Assembly: GCF_011839805.1 (NCBI RefSeq)
Contig: NZ_VWPY01000003.1
Coordinates: forward strand, 120,954-184,953
Source of the DNA: Kineococcus rubinsiae
GTDB taxonomy: Bacteria; Actinomycetota; Actinomycetes; Actinomycetales; Kineococcaceae
DNA: 64,000 nucleotides
Direction of reading: 5' to 3'
Shown: one piece after another, positions 42,010 through 49,421 of the stretch
Numbering within the stretch: the first letter of the stretch is position 1
Layout: the number at the start of each line of letters is the position of its first letter
Position numbers and translations under genes: made by a program
The notes under the pieces: model-generated
Databases searched by the model: none
Seen by the model: only the letters and a program-made list of their open reading frames with translations
What the model was told of the DNA's origin: nothing

Positions 42010-42899
42010 CCGACCTCGCCGCCCGCACGCCCGTGAACGCGGAGCCGCTGCGCCGCTGGCTGGCCGCCCACGCCCTGCCCGGCGCCGAGCGGTACGACCC
42101 GGCCACGGGCGTGCACACGCGCGTCGTCCCCGCACCCGACGGTCCCGTCGTCGTGAGCGTCGACCTGGGCCCGGACGCGCGGGCGCGGACCGTGCGCGTG
42201 CTGACGGCCGGCGCGAGCGGGGGAGGGGACCCCTCCGCGGCCGTGCTGGCCACCGTGGGGCGCTGGCTCGACCTCGACGCGGACACCGACGCGGTGGAGG
42301 ACGCCCTGGCGGCGTCGCCGCGGCTCGCGCCGCTGGTCGCGGCCCGGCCGGGGCTGCGGGTGCCGCGCACGGTCGACGGCGCGGAGACCGCGCTGCTCAC
42401 CGTCCTCGGGCAGCAGGTGTCGCTCGCGGCGGCCCGCACCTTCGGCGGCCGGCTCGTCGCCGCGTTCGGCCGGCCCGTCGCGGACGGCCTGACCGCCTTC
42501 CCGCGGCCCGCCGTCCTGGCCGCCGCGGGGCCGGACGCCCTGCGCGCCACCACGGGCGTGACGGGGGCGCGCGCCCTCGCGCTGCACACCCTGGCCGCCG
42601 CGCTCGCGGACGGCCTGGACCTGGACGCGGCCGCGCTCGCCGCGGCCGCGGGGGACCCGGACGCCGCGCGGCGCGCCCACCGGGACTTGCTCGCGCTGCG
42701 GGGGATCGGCCCGTGGACCGCCGACTACGTCGCCCTGCGGGTGCTCGGGGACTCCGACGCCTTCCTCGGCTCCGACCTGGTCCTGCGGCGCGCGCTGGGC
42801 GGGATCGCGGCGCGCGAGGCGACCGCGTCCGCCGAGCCGTGGCGGCCGTGGCGGGGGTACGCGCTGCTGCACCTGTGGACGGACGCGGTCTTCGCCTGA
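42006..42899 (+). CDS. alkA: AlkA-like DNA-3-methyladenine glycosylase
   Basis: A 297-residue HhH-GPD glycosylase that excises alkylated purines. An AlkA N-terminal domain occupies about residues 1-120. The catalytic domain follows with AETALLTVLGQQVSLAAARTFGGRL, the helix-hairpin-helix LRGIGPWTADYVALRVLGD and the catalytic Asp257 in FLGSDLVLRRAL. The start overlaps the dinB stop. No Ada methyltransferase domain is present. The pairing with Pol IV suggests coordinated handling of alkylation damage and bypass of resulting lesions. Confidence 0.9.
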   Translation: MTDLAARTPVNAEPLRRWLAAHALPGAERYDPATGVHTRVVPAPDGPVVVSVDLGPDARARTVRVLTAGASGGGDPSAAVLATVGRWLDLDADTDAVEDALAASPRLAPLVAARPGLRVPRTVDGAETALLTVLGQQVSLAAARTFGGRLVAAFGRPVADGLTAFPRPAVLAAAGPDALRATTGVTGARALALHTLAAALADGLDLDAAALAAAAGDPDAARRAHRDLLALRGIGPWTADYVALRVLGDSDAFLGSDLVLRRALGGIAAREATASAEPWRPWRGYALLHLWTDAVFA

Positions 42900-42915
42900 G
42901 CGCTACCGTGCGTGC

Positions 42916-43650
42916 GTGGACGGAACCGTGGTGGTGACGGGTGGCAGCCGGGGCATCGGCGCGGCCGTGGTGCAGGCGCTCGCGGCCCGGGGGATCCCCG
43001 TGTGCTTCAGCTACGCCTCGCGCCGCGAGGCCGCCGACGTGGTCGCGGCCTCGGCCGAGGACCTCGGGACCCGGGTCAAGGCCGTGCAGGCCGACGTCTC
43101 CGTCGAGGCCGACGTGCGCCGCCTGTTCGCCGAGGCCGACGAGATGGGCCCGCTGGGCGGGCTGGTGAACAACGCGGGCATCAACGCCCCGCAGTCCTCC
43201 GTCGTCGACCTGGACGCCGACCGGATCCGGCGCATCCTCGACGTCAACGTGGTGGGGGCGTTCCTCTGCGCGGCGGAGGCGGTGCGCCGGATGACGACGC
43301 GGGGCGGCGGGACGATCGTCAACGTCTCCTCGCGCGCGGCGGTGCTCGGCAGCCCCGGGGAGTACGTGGACTACGCGGCATCGAAGGCGGCCGTCGACGT
43401 CCTCACCGTGGGCCTGGCCAAGGAGGTCGCGGCCGACGGGATCCGCGTCGCGGGCGTGCGCCCGGGGCTCATCCGCACCGACATCCACGCCAGCGCCGGC
43501 GAACCCGGCCGTGTGGAGCGCCTGCAGCGCACCGTGCCGATGGGCCGCGGGGGCGAGGCGGCGGAGGTCGCCGAGGCCGTGGTCTGGCTCATGTCCGACG
43601 CCGCGTCCTACGTCACGGGGGCGACGCTCGACGTCAGCGGCGGACGCTGA
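42916..43650 (+). CDS. SDR-family oxidoreductase (3-oxoacyl-ACP reductase-like)
   Basis: A 244-residue classical short-chain dehydrogenase. It has the NAD(P) motif VTGGSRGIGAAVV, NNAGIN, and the catalytic Ser/Tyr/Lys in NVSSRAAV and YVDYAASKAA. The FabG-like ending DAASYVTGATLDVSGGR is present. GTG at 42916 follows alkA by 16 bases, so it may belong to the dinB-alkA transcript. Substrate is not predictable. A small hairpin (about 43659-43673) separates it from the convergent CsbD gene. Confidence 0.88.
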   Translation: MDGTVVVTGGSRGIGAAVVQALAARGIPVCFSYASRREAADVVAASAEDLGTRVKAVQADVSVEADVRRLFAEADEMGPLGGLVNNAGINAPQSSVVDLDADRIRRILDVNVVGAFLCAAEAVRRMTTRGGGTIVNVSSRAAVLGSPGEYVDYAASKAAVDVLTVGLAKEVAADGIRVAGVRPGLIRTDIHASAGEPGRVERLQRTVPMGRGGEAAEVAEAVVWLMSDAASYVTGATLDVSGGR

Positions 43651-43689
43651 CCCCCGGCGCCCCGCGCGGGGGCACCGGAGGACGGGACG

Positions 43690-43860
43690 TCAGCGCAGCG
43701 CGTCCTTGACGTTCTCGCCGGCCTGCTTGAGCGAGCCCTTGGCCTGGTCGCCCTGGCCCTCGGCCTTCAGCTGCTCGTCGCCCGTGGCGTCGCCGACCTT
43801 CTCCTTGCCCTGGCCGGTGACCTTCTCGGCCGCGTTCTTGATCTTGTCGTCGAGACCCAT
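43690..43860 (-). CDS. CsbD-like stress protein
   Basis: A 56-residue hydrophilic protein of the CsbD family. It starts MGLDDKIKNAAEKVTGQGKE and has the repeated lysine- and glycine-rich amphipathic helices typical of the group (VGDATGDEQLKAEG, GSLKQAGENVKDAL). CsbD proteins are general-stress induced and of unknown biochemical role. ATG at 43860 has GAGGAGGAC upstream. It is a single-gene unit. Confidence 0.88.
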   Translation of the reverse strand: MGLDDKIKNAAEKVTGQGKEKVGDATGDEQLKAEGQGDQAKGSLKQAGENVKDALR

Positions 43861-43941
43861 GTCGTCCTCCTCGTCGGTGGTGGGGGACGTCCGCGTCCCC
43901 CACCGGTGACCATGGCACGGCGGGGCGTTCCCAGCGACCGG

Positions 43942-44883
43942 TCAGGTGGCGCCGGGAGCCCCGCCACCGAGCGGGTCCGGGTGGCGCAGCACGCTGTCGC
44001 GGAAGGCGACCGCGGCGCGGGGCAGGTCCCCCTCGCGCCAGACCAGGCCCAGCGTGCGCGACGTCGTCGGCCCGTCGATCGGGCGGTCCACGACGCCCCG
44101 CGCCCCCTCGGCGGCGGGCAGCACCGCCACGCCCAGCCCCGCGGCGACGAGGCCGCGCACGGTGTCGGCGTCCTGCCCCTCGAAGGCGATGCGCGGCACG
44201 ATCCCCGCCTCGGCGAACATGCGGTCCACGGTGCTGCGCAGGCCGTAGCCCGGCTCGAAGACGACGAACTCCTCCGCCGCGACGTCGGCCAGCCGCAGCC
44301 GGGGGCGGCCGGCGAGCCGGTGCCCCGTCGGCAGGGCCAGGACGAGCGGCTGCTCCAGCAGGGCCCGCACCGCCAGGCCGGGGCGCTGCGGCAGCGGGGA
44401 GGTCAGCACCAGGTCCACGGCCCCCGTCTCCAGCTCGGCGAGCAGCGCGCCCGCGGCCCCCTGGCGCAGCGAGAACCGGGCCCCCGGGCTCTGCTCGCGG
44501 AACGCCCGCACCAGGGCGGGCACGGCGCTCGCGCCCAGGGTGTGCAGGAACCCGAGGGCGACGCGCCCGGTGCGGGGGTCGTCGTCCTCCCGCACGCGCC
44601 GCACCCCGCGCTCGACCTCGGCGAGCGCCCGGACCGCGGCGGCGGCGAGCACCTCCCCGGCCGCGGTCAGCCGCACCCCGCGCCCGGCGGGGACGACGAG
44701 CGGGACGCCGACCGCCTCACCCACCCGGCCCAGCGCCCGGCTCACCGTGGGCTGGCCCAGGCCCAGCGCCTGCGCGGCCCGGGTCACGTGCCCGTGCTCG
44801 GCGACCGCCGCGAACACCCGCAGGGGGCCGGCGAGCTCGCGCAGCACGGCGTCCAGGTCCTCCTCCACCCCGCCATCCTGCAT
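43942..44883 (-). CDS. LysR-family transcriptional regulator
   Basis: A 313-residue LTTR. The N-terminal winged helix (about 10-65) has LRVFAAVAEHGHVTRAAQALGLGQPTVSRAL, and a two-lobed inducer domain follows. ATG at 44883 has GAGGG upstream; a GTG at 44868 is also in frame. It is divergent from an MFS exporter with 58 bases between starts. A T-N11-A LysR box overlaps the exporter's -35 element. It probably activates or represses the exporter in response to its substrate. Confidence 0.88.
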   Translation of the reverse strand: MQDGGVEEDLDAVLRELAGPLRVFAAVAEHGHVTRAAQALGLGQPTVSRALGRVGEAVGVPLVVPAGRGVRLTAAGEVLAAAAVRALAEVERGVRRVREDDDPRTGRVALGFLHTLGASAVPALVRAFREQSPGARFSLRQGAAGALLAELETGAVDLVLTSPLPQRPGLAVRALLEQPLVLALPTGHRLAGRPRLRLADVAAEEFVVFEPGYGLRSTVDRMFAEAGIVPRIAFEGQDADTVRGLVAAGLGVAVLPAAEGARGVVDRPIDGPTTSRTLGLVWREGDLPRAAVAFRDSVLRHPDPLGGGAPGAT

Positions 44884-44896
44884 CAGTCCGGGCCCT

Positions 44897-44934
44897 CCGA
44901 TGCATTGGACGCATCGGTGGCGGGTGCCTAGCGT
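44897..44934 (+). promoter_or_regulatory. LysR box and promoter of the MFS exporter gene
   Basis: The dyad CCGATGC-attggac-GCATCGG (44897-44917) contains the classical T-N11-A pattern within ATGC-N7-GCAT. The -35 TTGGAC (44905-44910) lies in its centre and TAGCGT (44929-44934) is 18 bases downstream. The expected transcript start is near 44941, at or beside the GTG start, so the mRNA may be leaderless. Confidence 0.6.
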
Positions 44935-44941
44935 CGAGCGG

Positions 44942-46177
44942 GTGACCGAGCTGCGCACGACGCCCTGGACGGGGCACCCGCTGGGCAGCTCCGGCTACCG
45001 CCGCGTCGTCGTCGCGCTGTTCGCGGCCGGGGTCGCGACGTTCGCGCAGCTGTACTCGGTGCAGGCCGTGCTGCCGGCGCTGGCCGGCGACCTGGCGGTC
45101 GACCCCTCCCGCGCCGCGCTCGGCGTCTCGGTCGCGACGGGCGCGCTGGCCGTCGGCGTCGTGGGCTGGAGCGCGCTGGCCGACCGCGTCGGGCGGGTGC
45201 CCGCGATGGTCGCCTCCGTCGTCGCGGCCAGCGTCCTCGGGCTCGCCGTGCCCCTCGCGCCGGGCCTCGGCGGCCTGCTCCTGCTGCGCGCGCTGCAGGG
45301 CGCGGCCCTCGGCGGGCTGCCCGCCGTCGCGATGGCCTACCTGGCCGAGGAGGTCCGCTCGTCGCAGGTGGCGCAGGCGGCCGCCGCCTACGTCGCGGGC
45401 ACCACCATCGGGGGGCTGTCCGGGCGGGTCGTGTCCAGCGCCGTCGCCGACCTCACGTCGTGGCGCTGGGGCGTGGGGGCCGTGGCCGCGCTCGGCGTCG
45501 CCGCCACCGTCGTGTTCTGCGTCCTCGTGCCGCGCGCGCGGGGGTTCGCGGGCCGCCGCCGCGCCCCCGGGGAGGCGAACCTGGTGCGGCGCCTGTCCGC
45601 CGCCCTCGCCGACCCCGGCCTGCTCGTGCTCTACGCGCAGGGGCTGCTGCTCATGGGCGCCTTCGTGACCGTCTACAACTACCTCGGGTTCCGGCTGCTG
45701 GCCGCGCCCTTCTCCCTGTCGCAGACCGTCGTGGGCCTGCTGTTCGTCACCTACCTCGCGGGCACGGCCAGCTCGACGCTGGCGGGGCGGCTGGCCGGGC
45801 GGTCCTCCCGCCTGCGGGTGCTCGTCGGCTCGGGCGCCGTCTTCGCCGTCGGCTGCCTGCTCACGCTGGCCGCGTCGCTGCCCGTCGTGGTCGCCGGGCT
45901 GGTCCTGCTCACGGCGGGGTTCTTCGCCGCCCACGCCACCGCGAGCGGCTGGACGGGTGCGCGGGCCCGCCCCGAGGTGCGGGCGCAGGCGTCGGCGCTC
46001 TACACGTTCGGCTACTACCTGGGTTCCAGCGTGCTCGGGTGGCTGGGCGGCGCCTTCTACGGGGCCGCGGGGTGGGGGGCGGTCGTCGCCTTCGTCACGG
46101 CGCTCGCGGCGGTCGCGGTGCTGCTGGCGGGGCTGGTGCTGCGGCGCGCGCGCCCGGCGGGCAGCATGGCCGCGTGA
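44942..46177 (+). CDS. MFS exporter (YnfM-like)
   Basis: A 411-residue major facilitator protein with 12 predicted helices. The N-terminal half carries TFAQLYSVQAVLPALAGDLAV, typical of the YnfM/CmlA-type branch, and the loop WSALADRVGRVPAM between helices 2 and 3 is the MFS signature. GTG at 44942 is predicted to be almost leaderless. It overlaps the sirtuin start (GTGA). Controlled by the divergent LysR regulator; substrate unknown, probably an aromatic or amine drug-like compound. Confidence 0.88.
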   Translation: MTELRTTPWTGHPLGSSGYRRVVVALFAAGVATFAQLYSVQAVLPALAGDLAVDPSRAALGVSVATGALAVGVVGWSALADRVGRVPAMVASVVAASVLGLAVPLAPGLGGLLLLRALQGAALGGLPAVAMAYLAEEVRSSQVAQAAAAYVAGTTIGGLSGRVVSSAVADLTSWRWGVGAVAALGVAATVVFCVLVPRARGFAGRRRAPGEANLVRRLSAALADPGLLVLYAQGLLLMGAFVTVYNYLGFRLLAAPFSLSQTVVGLLFVTYLAGTASSTLAGRLAGRSSRLRVLVGSGAVFAVGCLLTLAASLPVVVAGLVLLTAGFFAAHATASGWTGARARPEVRAQASALYTFGYYLGSSVLGWLGGAFYGAAGWGAVVAFVTALAAVAVLLAGLVLRRARPAGSMAA

Positions 46178-47022
46178 GCGACGACGAGAGGCTCGCCGAC
46201 CTCGTCGGCGACGGAGCGGTCGCCGTGCTCGTCGGGGCCGGCCTGTCCACCGACTCGGGCATCCCCGACTACCGGGGTCCCGGCGGGTCCCTGTCCCGCC
46301 ACACCCCGATGACCTACCAGGAGTTCACGGGCTCCGCGGAGGCCCGGCGCCGCTACTGGGGCCGCAGCCACGTCGGCTGGGAGCACTTCCGCCGGGCGCA
46401 GCCGAACTCCGGCCACCGCGCCGTCGCGGCCCTGGACGCGGCGGGCCTGCTGCGCGGCACCATCACCCAGAACGTCGACGGCCTCGACGTCGCGGCGGGG
46501 ACCCGCTCGGTCGTGGAGCTGCACGGCAACCTCGACCGGGTCGTCTGCCTGCACTGCGCCGAGGTCACCGCGCGGGCCGAGCTCGCCCTCCGCCTCGCCG
46601 CGGCGAACCCGGAGTTCGACGCGCGGCGCCGGGAGTTCACGGCCGTGAACCCCGACGGCGACGCGGACCTCAGCGACGCGCAGCTCGAGGGTTTCCGCAC
46701 CGTGGTCTGCCGCCGCTGCGGCGAGGACGCGCTGAAGGCCGACGTGGTGTTCTTCGGCGAGACCGTGCCGAAGGACCGCGTCGAGAGCTCGTTCGCGATC
46801 GTCGACGGCGCCCGTTCGCTGCTCGTCCTCGGGTCCTCCCTGAAGGTCATGTCGGGCTACCGGTTCGTGCTGCACGCGGCGAAGCTCGGCCTGCCCGTGG
46901 CCATCGTCAACGCGGGCCCGACCCGCGGCGACGAGAAGGCGGACCTGCGCCTGGACGCGCCCCTGGGCGAGGTGCTGCCCCGCCTGGCCCGCGCCTGCGC
47001 GACGGGGCGCGAGCGGGCCTGA
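46174..47022 (+). CDS. Sirtuin NAD-dependent protein deacylase (Sir2)
   Basis: A 282-residue sirtuin. NAD-binding and catalytic motifs are GAGLSTDSGIPDYRG, TQNVDGL and the catalytic histidine in ELHGN. The zinc site is CLHC with CRRC. The insert between the pairs of cysteines (LAAANPEFDARRREF) is slightly longer than in most bacterial proteins. It removes acyl groups from lysines. GTG at 46174 overlaps the MFS stop, so translation is coupled, though functional linkage is not obvious. A terminator-like hairpin follows. Confidence 0.92.
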   Translation: MSDDERLADLVGDGAVAVLVGAGLSTDSGIPDYRGPGGSLSRHTPMTYQEFTGSAEARRRYWGRSHVGWEHFRRAQPNSGHRAVAALDAAGLLRGTITQNVDGLDVAAGTRSVVELHGNLDRVVCLHCAEVTARAELALRLAAANPEFDARRREFTAVNPDGDADLSDAQLEGFRTVVCRRCGEDALKADVVFFGETVPKDRVESSFAIVDGARSLLVLGSSLKVMSGYRFVLHAAKLGLPVAIVNAGPTRGDEKADLRLDAPLGEVLPRLARACATGRERA

Positions 47023-47027
47023 GGGTT

Positions 47028-47048
47028 CCCCGGCGGCGACCGCCGGGG
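47028..47048 (+). terminator. Terminator-like hairpin after the sirtuin gene
   Basis: CCCCGGCGG and CCGCCGGGG form a 9-bp stem with a CGA loop just after the stop codon. It would isolate the rhodopsin promoter from upstream transcription. Confidence 0.6.
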
Positions 47049-47430
47049 GGAGTTCCGCGAGCGGCCGGGCGCACCTCAGCCGGCGTGATGCAGGTCACCC
47101 CCGGACAGCGATCACAGGGTCACGACCTGAGCGCATGATGTGAGCACTCAGGACGTCCTGAGAGTTCCCCCGCTCATCCGATCGCGTCCCGCGCCGCGCT
47201 GCACCGTCGCAGCCCCCGCGAGCGCACACGGCCGTCGCGCACGGCCCCTCGTCGTCGAGAAGCGCCTGTCCCGCACCACGTCACGCCCGTCCAGCGGCAC
47301 CCCCGCACCTCCGGCGGTGCCGCACGCCCGCTCGTCCCGCTGCCGGGCCCGTCCCGGCGGCACCACCGTCGCGGCACCGCCGCCGCGGTGCCCCGTCACG
47401 TCCCGGTCACTCCCGCACGGAGGACGATCC
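47049..47430 (+). promoter_or_regulatory. Long rhodopsin upstream region with 16-bp palindrome
   Basis: This 382-base gap holds no convincing gene. A perfect palindrome, CTCAGGAC|GTCCTGAG, lies at 47147-47162 and is a likely regulator-binding site. From about 47165 to 47418 the strand is unusually C-rich with few G runs, and could be a long leader RNA with weak structure, resembling a Rho-loading site. I see no clear -35/-10 pair, only CATGAT at 47134 as a possible -10. GGAGGAC at 47419-47425 is the Shine-Dalgarno for the rhodopsin ATG. Confidence 0.5.
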
Positions 47431-48309
47431 ATGCTCCCGGCCCAGGCTGTCCCCGCATCGCTCACCGCCTCGCAGTACGCCACGGTCTACAACGTCCTGT
47501 CCCTCGCTCTGGCGAGCCTGCTGTTCACCGCGATCTACCTGCTGTTCTCCCGCAGCCGCGTCGCCCCCCGCTACCGCAACGCGGTCGTCGTCTCGGCGAT
47601 CGTCTGCAGCATCGCGGCGTACCACTACTTCCGGATCTTCGAGAACTTCCGCGACAGCTTCCCGCCCGGCGCGACGGCGACCGCTGCGCACGCTCTCGGG
47701 AACATCGAGTTCAACGAGGGCTACCGCTACGTCGACTGGCTGCTCACCGTCCCGCTGCTGCTGGTGGAGACGGTCGCCGTGATGGCGCTGGCGAAGGTCG
47801 AGCAGAGCCGGCTGCTCTACAAGCTGGTGCCCGCGTCCGCGCTGATGATCATCCTCGGCTACCCCGGGGAGATCACCGTGGAGGTCGTGCCGCGCGCCCT
47901 GTGGGGTGCGGCCTCGACGGTGCCGTTCGTCTACCTGCTGTACGTGCTGTTCGTGGAGCTGTCCCGCTCGATCGTGCGCCAGCCCGTCGAGGTGCAGCAC
48001 ACCATCAAGATGCTGCGCATCATGCTGGTGGGCCTCTGGGGCATCTACCCGATCGCCTACCTGTTCCCGATCCTCGGCCTCGTGGGTTCCGACGCCTTCG
48101 TGTCCAAGCAGGTGGGCTACTCCGTGGCCGACATCCTCGCCAAGGCCGCCTACGGGTTGATCATCTTCAAGATCGCCCGGGTCAAGAGCGGGCTGGAGGA
48201 CGCGGTGTACGCCGACGACCACGGCACGGAACCCGGGGACGAGCACCGCGGGAACCGGAACGGCCGGCCGGCGGCCGACGGCCCCCGGCCCGTCGTGGTC
48301 GCGGACTGA
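47431..48309 (+). CDS. Xanthorhodopsin/actinorhodopsin-like light-driven proton pump
   Basis: A 292-residue type I rhodopsin with seven helices. Helix C has Asp102, Thr106 and Glu113 in DWLLTVPLLLVE, the DTE motif of outward proton pumps. Leu110 at the tuning position predicts green absorption. Helix B has His65 in AYHYFRIFENF. Helix G has Asp234 and the retinal lysine Lys238 in ADILAKAAYG. Gly159 in LWGAASTVPF matches the fenestration glycine that allows a carotenoid antenna in xanthorhodopsin. The C-terminal 45 residues are hydrophilic. ATG at 47431 has a strong GGAGGA. The retinal-forming enzyme gene follows after 11 bases. Confidence 0.93.
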   Translation: MLPAQAVPASLTASQYATVYNVLSLALASLLFTAIYLLFSRSRVAPRYRNAVVVSAIVCSIAAYHYFRIFENFRDSFPPGATATAAHALGNIEFNEGYRYVDWLLTVPLLLVETVAVMALAKVEQSRLLYKLVPASALMIILGYPGEITVEVVPRALWGAASTVPFVYLLYVLFVELSRSIVRQPVEVQHTIKMLRIMLVGLWGIYPIAYLFPILGLVGSDAFVSKQVGYSVADILAKAAYGLIIFKIARVKSGLEDAVYADDHGTEPGDEHRGNRNGRPAADGPRPVVVAD

Positions 48310-48320
48310 CGTCGCCCGCC

Positions 48321-49355
48321 GTGGCGCTCCTGCTGCGGCCCACCCCGGTCGGGCGCCCTCACGGCGCCCGGCCGGGGCGGGGGGCCGCCCTCGTCTCGAC
48401 CGCGTCGACGGGTGCGCTCGCCGTCCTGCTGCTCTGGCACCTGGCGTCCCCGGCCTCGCTCGCCGCCGCCGCGCCCGCGCTGGCCGTCGCCGGTCTCCTG
48501 CTGGGGCTGCCGCACGGGGCGGTCGACCACCTCGTGCCGTTCTGGAGCACGGGCGAACCCGTCACCCTGCGCCGCCTCGTGGGGGTCCTGACCTCCTACC
48601 TCGCGGTCGCCGGGCTCGCCGCCGCGGCCCTCCTGCTCGCCCCCGGCCCGGCCTTCGTCGTGTTCCTCGTCGTCTCCGCCCTGCACTTCGGGCGGGGCGA
48701 GGTCGTCGTCGCGGCGGCCCGCGCGGGACGCCCCGCCCCGCGGCTGCTGGAGGACCTCCCCCTCGCGCTGGCCCACGGCGCGACGGTGGTCGGCCTGCTC
48801 TTCGCGCTGGGCAGCCGGGAGGCCGCCGCCGTCCTGCGCCAGCTCGCCCCGGCCGTGGCGGACCCGTCGCCCGCGCTGCGCCTCGGTGTCGTGGCCGCGA
48901 CGGGCGTGCTCGTGCTGCTGGCCGCCGCGGACCTCGCGCGGCGCGGCCGGTGGCGGGAGCTGACCGAGCTCGCCGTCCTCGTCGCGTGCTTCGCCGTGGT
49001 GCCGCCGGCGGCGGCCTTCGGCGTCTACTTCGGCCTCTGGCACGCCATGCGCCACACGTGGCGCATGGTCGAGCTCGCCGCCGCCCCGGGCCCGTCGGGG
49101 ACCGGACCGGTGAGGGGGCCGGGGCGCGCGCTGCTGCGCTACGCCCTGCACGCGGCCGCGCCCACCGCGGTCGCCCTCGCGGCGCTGCTCGCCATCGCCG
49201 CCACCCGCGAGTCGTCCCTGCTCGCGACCGAGATCGCCGTCCTGCTCGCGCTGACGTTCCCGCACGTCCAGACCGTCGCGGTCCTCGACGCGGCCCGCGC
49301 CCGGGGTGCCCGCGGCCCGGCGGTCGCGGAGGTGCCCGTCCACGGGAGGGGGTGA
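48321..49355 (+). CDS. blh: Brp/Blh-type beta-carotene 15,15'-dioxygenase
   Basis: A 344-residue membrane enzyme that cleaves beta-carotene to two retinals. The expected histidines are present: GLPHGAVDHLV, ALHFGRGE, WHAMRHTWRM and FPHVQTV, which bind the active-site iron in this family. About eight hydrophobic helices are predicted. GTG at 48321 lies 11 bases after the rhodopsin stop, so the two should be one transcript, giving opsin and its chromophore together. Carotene synthesis genes are not in the window. Confidence 0.92.
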   Translation: MALLLRPTPVGRPHGARPGRGAALVSTASTGALAVLLLWHLASPASLAAAAPALAVAGLLLGLPHGAVDHLVPFWSTGEPVTLRRLVGVLTSYLAVAGLAAAALLLAPGPAFVVFLVVSALHFGRGEVVVAAARAGRPAPRLLEDLPLALAHGATVVGLLFALGSREAAAVLRQLAPAVADPSPALRLGVVAATGVLVLLAAADLARRGRWRELTELAVLVACFAVVPPAAAFGVYFGLWHAMRHTWRMVELAAAPGPSGTGPVRGPGRALLRYALHAAAPTAVALAALLAIAATRESSLLATEIAVLLALTFPHVQTVAVLDAARARGARGPAVAEVPVHGRG

Positions 49356-49421
49356 GCGCCCCCGCCCGGACCCCGCCGCCGCGGGTGGCAGGATGCGCGG
49401 CGAGGCGGAGCGCGAGGAGGC

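Noticed and set aside
47140..47430. A 97-residue N-terminal extension of the rhodopsin in the same frame
   Set aside because: It is Pro/Arg-rich without a signal or membrane helix, while ATG 47431 has a strong Shine-Dalgarno and gives a standard rhodopsin N-terminus.
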